64,000 nt of DNA from Bradyrhizobium tropiciagri (lineage in GTDB: Bacteria > Pseudomonadota > Alphaproteobacteria > Rhizobiales > Xanthobacteraceae), in NCBI RefSeq assembly GCF_018130505.1, contig NZ_JAFCKH010000001.1, positions 434,001 to 498,000 of the forward strand, read 5' to 3'. Both the position numbers and the translations under genes were made by a program. Every line of letters begins with the position of its first letter. Position 1 is the first letter of the stretch. Positions 62,584 to 64,000 of this stretch are shown here, piece by piece. The notes below the pieces were generated by a model. It was not told the DNA's origin. It saw only the letters and a list, made by a program, of their open reading frames with translations, and did not search any database.

Positions 62584-63084
62584 TCAGGCGCCTGCCATGA
62601 TGCTGTCGACGTCGGCCTCCGCGGCGCCGTTGATCACGCCGGCGGTCAGCATCACCAGTGGCTTGACCCAGACGATGGCCTGCTCGGCGAGCGCGACCCG
62701 GCTCTTGTCCTGCTGCAACTGGCGCATCGCCGAGCCGACCTCGGCCAGGATCCGCGTCATGTTGTCGGTGAGATGGTCGAATTCGGCGCGGATGTCGGCG
62801 TTCGCGGCTTCATAGGCCTCGATCGCGAGATCGCGTGCCTTGAAATTGGAGGCGATGAAGTGCTCGGCATAGGACAGCGGCCGCCACTCCAGGAAATCGC
62901 TGGCGCATTCCGGCATATCCGGAATCATCTCCAGCAGCATGATGGCTTCGTTGAAATGATTGAGGTAGTCGGTCGCAAGCCCGGTGCGCGGATTGATGTT
63001 GCCGGCGCGCAACTGCGCAGCCCGCGCCTCGTCGGGGTACGTCGGTCGCGGGGAAGAGCCCGCTATGGCGGCCGTTGAGGTCAT
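62584..63084 (-). CDS. Conserved hypothetical protein
   Basis: A 166-residue mainly helical protein: LNHFNEAIMLLEMIPDMPE, RPLSYAEHFIASNFKARDLA, and a long helix EFDHLTDNMTRILAEVGSAM. A moderately hydrophobic C-terminal segment (WVKPLVMLTAGVINGA) follows. I do not recognise a named family, though similar proteins occur beside the SRAP gene in Bradyrhizobium as I recall. The ATG at 63084 was chosen over a GTG at 63093. Confidence 0.65.
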   Translation of the reverse strand: MTSTAAIAGSSPRPTYPDEARAAQLRAGNINPRTGLATDYLNHFNEAIMLLEMIPDMPECASDFLEWRPLSYAEHFIASNFKARDLAIEAYEAANADIRAEFDHLTDNMTRILAEVGSAMRQLQQDKSRVALAEQAIVWVKPLVMLTAGVINGAAEADVDSIMAGA

Positions 63085-63146
63085 CGCTCGCACTCTTTAA
63101 CGGTTGGGGTTAAAGCGGAATAAACGGATACCATTCTGGACGGGAT

Positions 63147-63911
63147 ATGTGCGGACGCTTTGTGATCACCTCGCCGCCGGCGGCCTTGCGGGAAATTTTC
63201 GGCTATATTGAGCAGCCGAATTTTCCGCCGCGGTATAATGTTGCGCCGACCCAGCCGATCCCCGTCGTGATCCTGCAAAATGGCGGCCGGCATTTTCAAT
63301 TGATGCGCTGGGGCCTGATCCCGTCCTGGGTCAAGGATCCCAGAACCTTCTCGCTCTTGATCAACGCGCGCGCCGAGACGGTTCGCGAGAAGCCCGCCTT
63401 CAAGAACGCGATCCGGCGGCGTCGCGCGCTGATCCCGGCCGACGGCTATTACGAATGGCAGGATGCCGGTGGCCGCAAGCGCCCGTTCTTCATCCACCGC
63501 CGCGATGGCGAGCCGGTCGCCTTCGCGGCGCTCGCCGAGAGCTGGATGGGGCCGAATGGCGAGGAGCAGGACACGGTCGCAATCGTCACGGCGCCGGCGA
63601 GCCGCGACCTCGCGCAGCTGCATCATCGCGTGCCGGTCACGATCAAGCCGGAGGAATTCGCGCGCTGGCTCGATTGCGGCACGGACGATGCCGACGAGGT
63701 GATGCCGCTGCTGAAGGGGCCCGATGTCGGCGAGTTCGCCTGGCACCAGGTGACGATGCGGGTGAACAGCTTTGCCAATGACGATGCGCAACTCACGCTG
63801 CCGATGACCGCCGAACAGATCGCAGCGGAAGACGCGCCGCCGCCGAAGAAGGCCGCACCGCGCAAGGCGGCGCCGCGCGAGGAGGATGACGGGCAGGGGT
63901 CGTTGTTTTAG
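63147..63911 (+). CDS. SRAP domain protein (YedK/HMCES-like)
   Basis: A 254-residue SOS-response-associated peptidase family protein that forms a covalent crosslink with abasic sites in single-stranded DNA. The start MCGRF exposes Cys2, which bonds to the abasic sugar; other conserved residues are Asn in LINARAET, Glu in PADGYYEW and His in LHHRVPV. It ends with a basic and acidic low-complexity tail (KKAAPRKAAPREEDDGQ). The initiator Met must be removed to activate Cys2. The gene is monocistronic on the plus strand. Confidence 0.95.
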   Translation: MCGRFVITSPPAALREIFGYIEQPNFPPRYNVAPTQPIPVVILQNGGRHFQLMRWGLIPSWVKDPRTFSLLINARAETVREKPAFKNAIRRRRALIPADGYYEWQDAGGRKRPFFIHRRDGEPVAFAALAESWMGPNGEEQDTVAIVTAPASRDLAQLHHRVPVTIKPEEFARWLDCGTDDADEVMPLLKGPDVGEFAWHQVTMRVNSFANDDAQLTLPMTAEQIAAEDAPPPKKAAPRKAAPREEDDGQGSLF

Positions 63912-63958
63912 CCGGGAGACGCGCAGCGCGGTCCGTGGCGGCAAAAGGCATCCATATA

Positions 63959-63992
63959 CAGTGTCGTCCCTGCTTTCGCAGGGACGACACTG
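63959..63992. repeat. Inverted repeat, family E copy 2
   Basis: A 15-bp perfect stem (CAGTGTCGTCCCTGC and its complement) with the tetraloop TTTC, similar to 26751-26788. It follows the SRAP gene at the window's end and may serve as its terminator. Confidence 0.8.
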
Positions 63993-64000
63993 AGTTTGTT

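Overview
The window is a 64 kb piece of a high-GC alphaproteobacterial chromosome, almost certainly Bradyrhizobium or a very close relative. The evidence is a tartrate dehydratase that matches, in my memory, the structurally characterised Bradyrhizobium enzyme along its whole length; a pqqABCDE operon; many small protein families typical of the group (DUF6894, DUF1236, DUF3096, DUF3297, TIGR02301); and several families of short palindromic intergenic repeats of the kind scattered through Bradyrhizobium genomes. I see no tRNA or rRNA gene, transposase, integrase, phage gene or CRISPR array. This looks like core and near-core chromosome, not a genomic island.

Layout. (1) 1-6.6 kb is a PQQ module: pqqABCDE on the minus strand, a translationally coupled proline-iminopeptidase-like hydrolase after pqqE, then on the plus strand a periplasmic glucose/sorbosone-type dehydrogenase and a di-heme cytochrome c that could accept its electrons. 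(2) 6.6-11.7 kb holds an amidase, a glutathione peroxidase/DUF3297 pair, D-tartrate dehydratase and a membrane protein. (3) 12-20.3 kb holds a TonB-dependent siderophore receptor, malonyl-CoA decarboxylase, a divergent AraC regulator/MFS exporter pair, a class III cyclase fused to a SUMF1-like domain, and DUF4399. (4) 20.5-22.5 kb has a small protein next to a radical SAM enzyme, plus two tiny Cys-containing proteins. (5) 22.7-27.7 kb has two periplasmic binding proteins flanking a formate/nitrite channel and a PP2C-phosphatase/Ser-Thr-kinase fusion, apparently read from a consensus sigma-54 promoter with a long structured leader. (6) 28-35.5 kb holds PHA depolymerase, a GST with its own consensus sigma-54 promoter, a cupin, a second enolase-superfamily enzyme, a branched-chain-type binding protein and an AraC-GyrI regulator.

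(7) 35.8-47.9 kb is largely housekeeping: long-chain polyprenyl diphosphate synthase, a DUF2007/methyltransferase pair, an S49 peptidase, glyQ-glyS, a protein made of two copies of an unknown module, and pyruvate phosphate dikinase with a histone-H1-like basic tail. (8) 48-56 kb: SleB-like cell-wall hydrolase, MFS transporter, AcuI-type reductase, small secreted proteins and a large DUF2339 membrane protein. (9) 56-64 kb: tyrosine phosphatase, an overlapping HD hydrolase-tag-ygfZ operon, a dihydroorotase homologue with an altered first metal ligand, HAD phosphatase/TIGR02301, a NUDIX hydrolase and an SRAP protein.

Best candidates for something new are the sigma-54 leader before the nitrite-channel/kinase pair (its 5' hairpin has the A1/G4 hexaloop expected of ANTAR-type antitermination), the uncharacterised radical SAM cassette at 20.5-21.9 kb, the pqqE-coupled peptidase, and the all-basic tail on pyruvate phosphate dikinase. 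All product calls come from reading motifs and remembered families; no database search was run.
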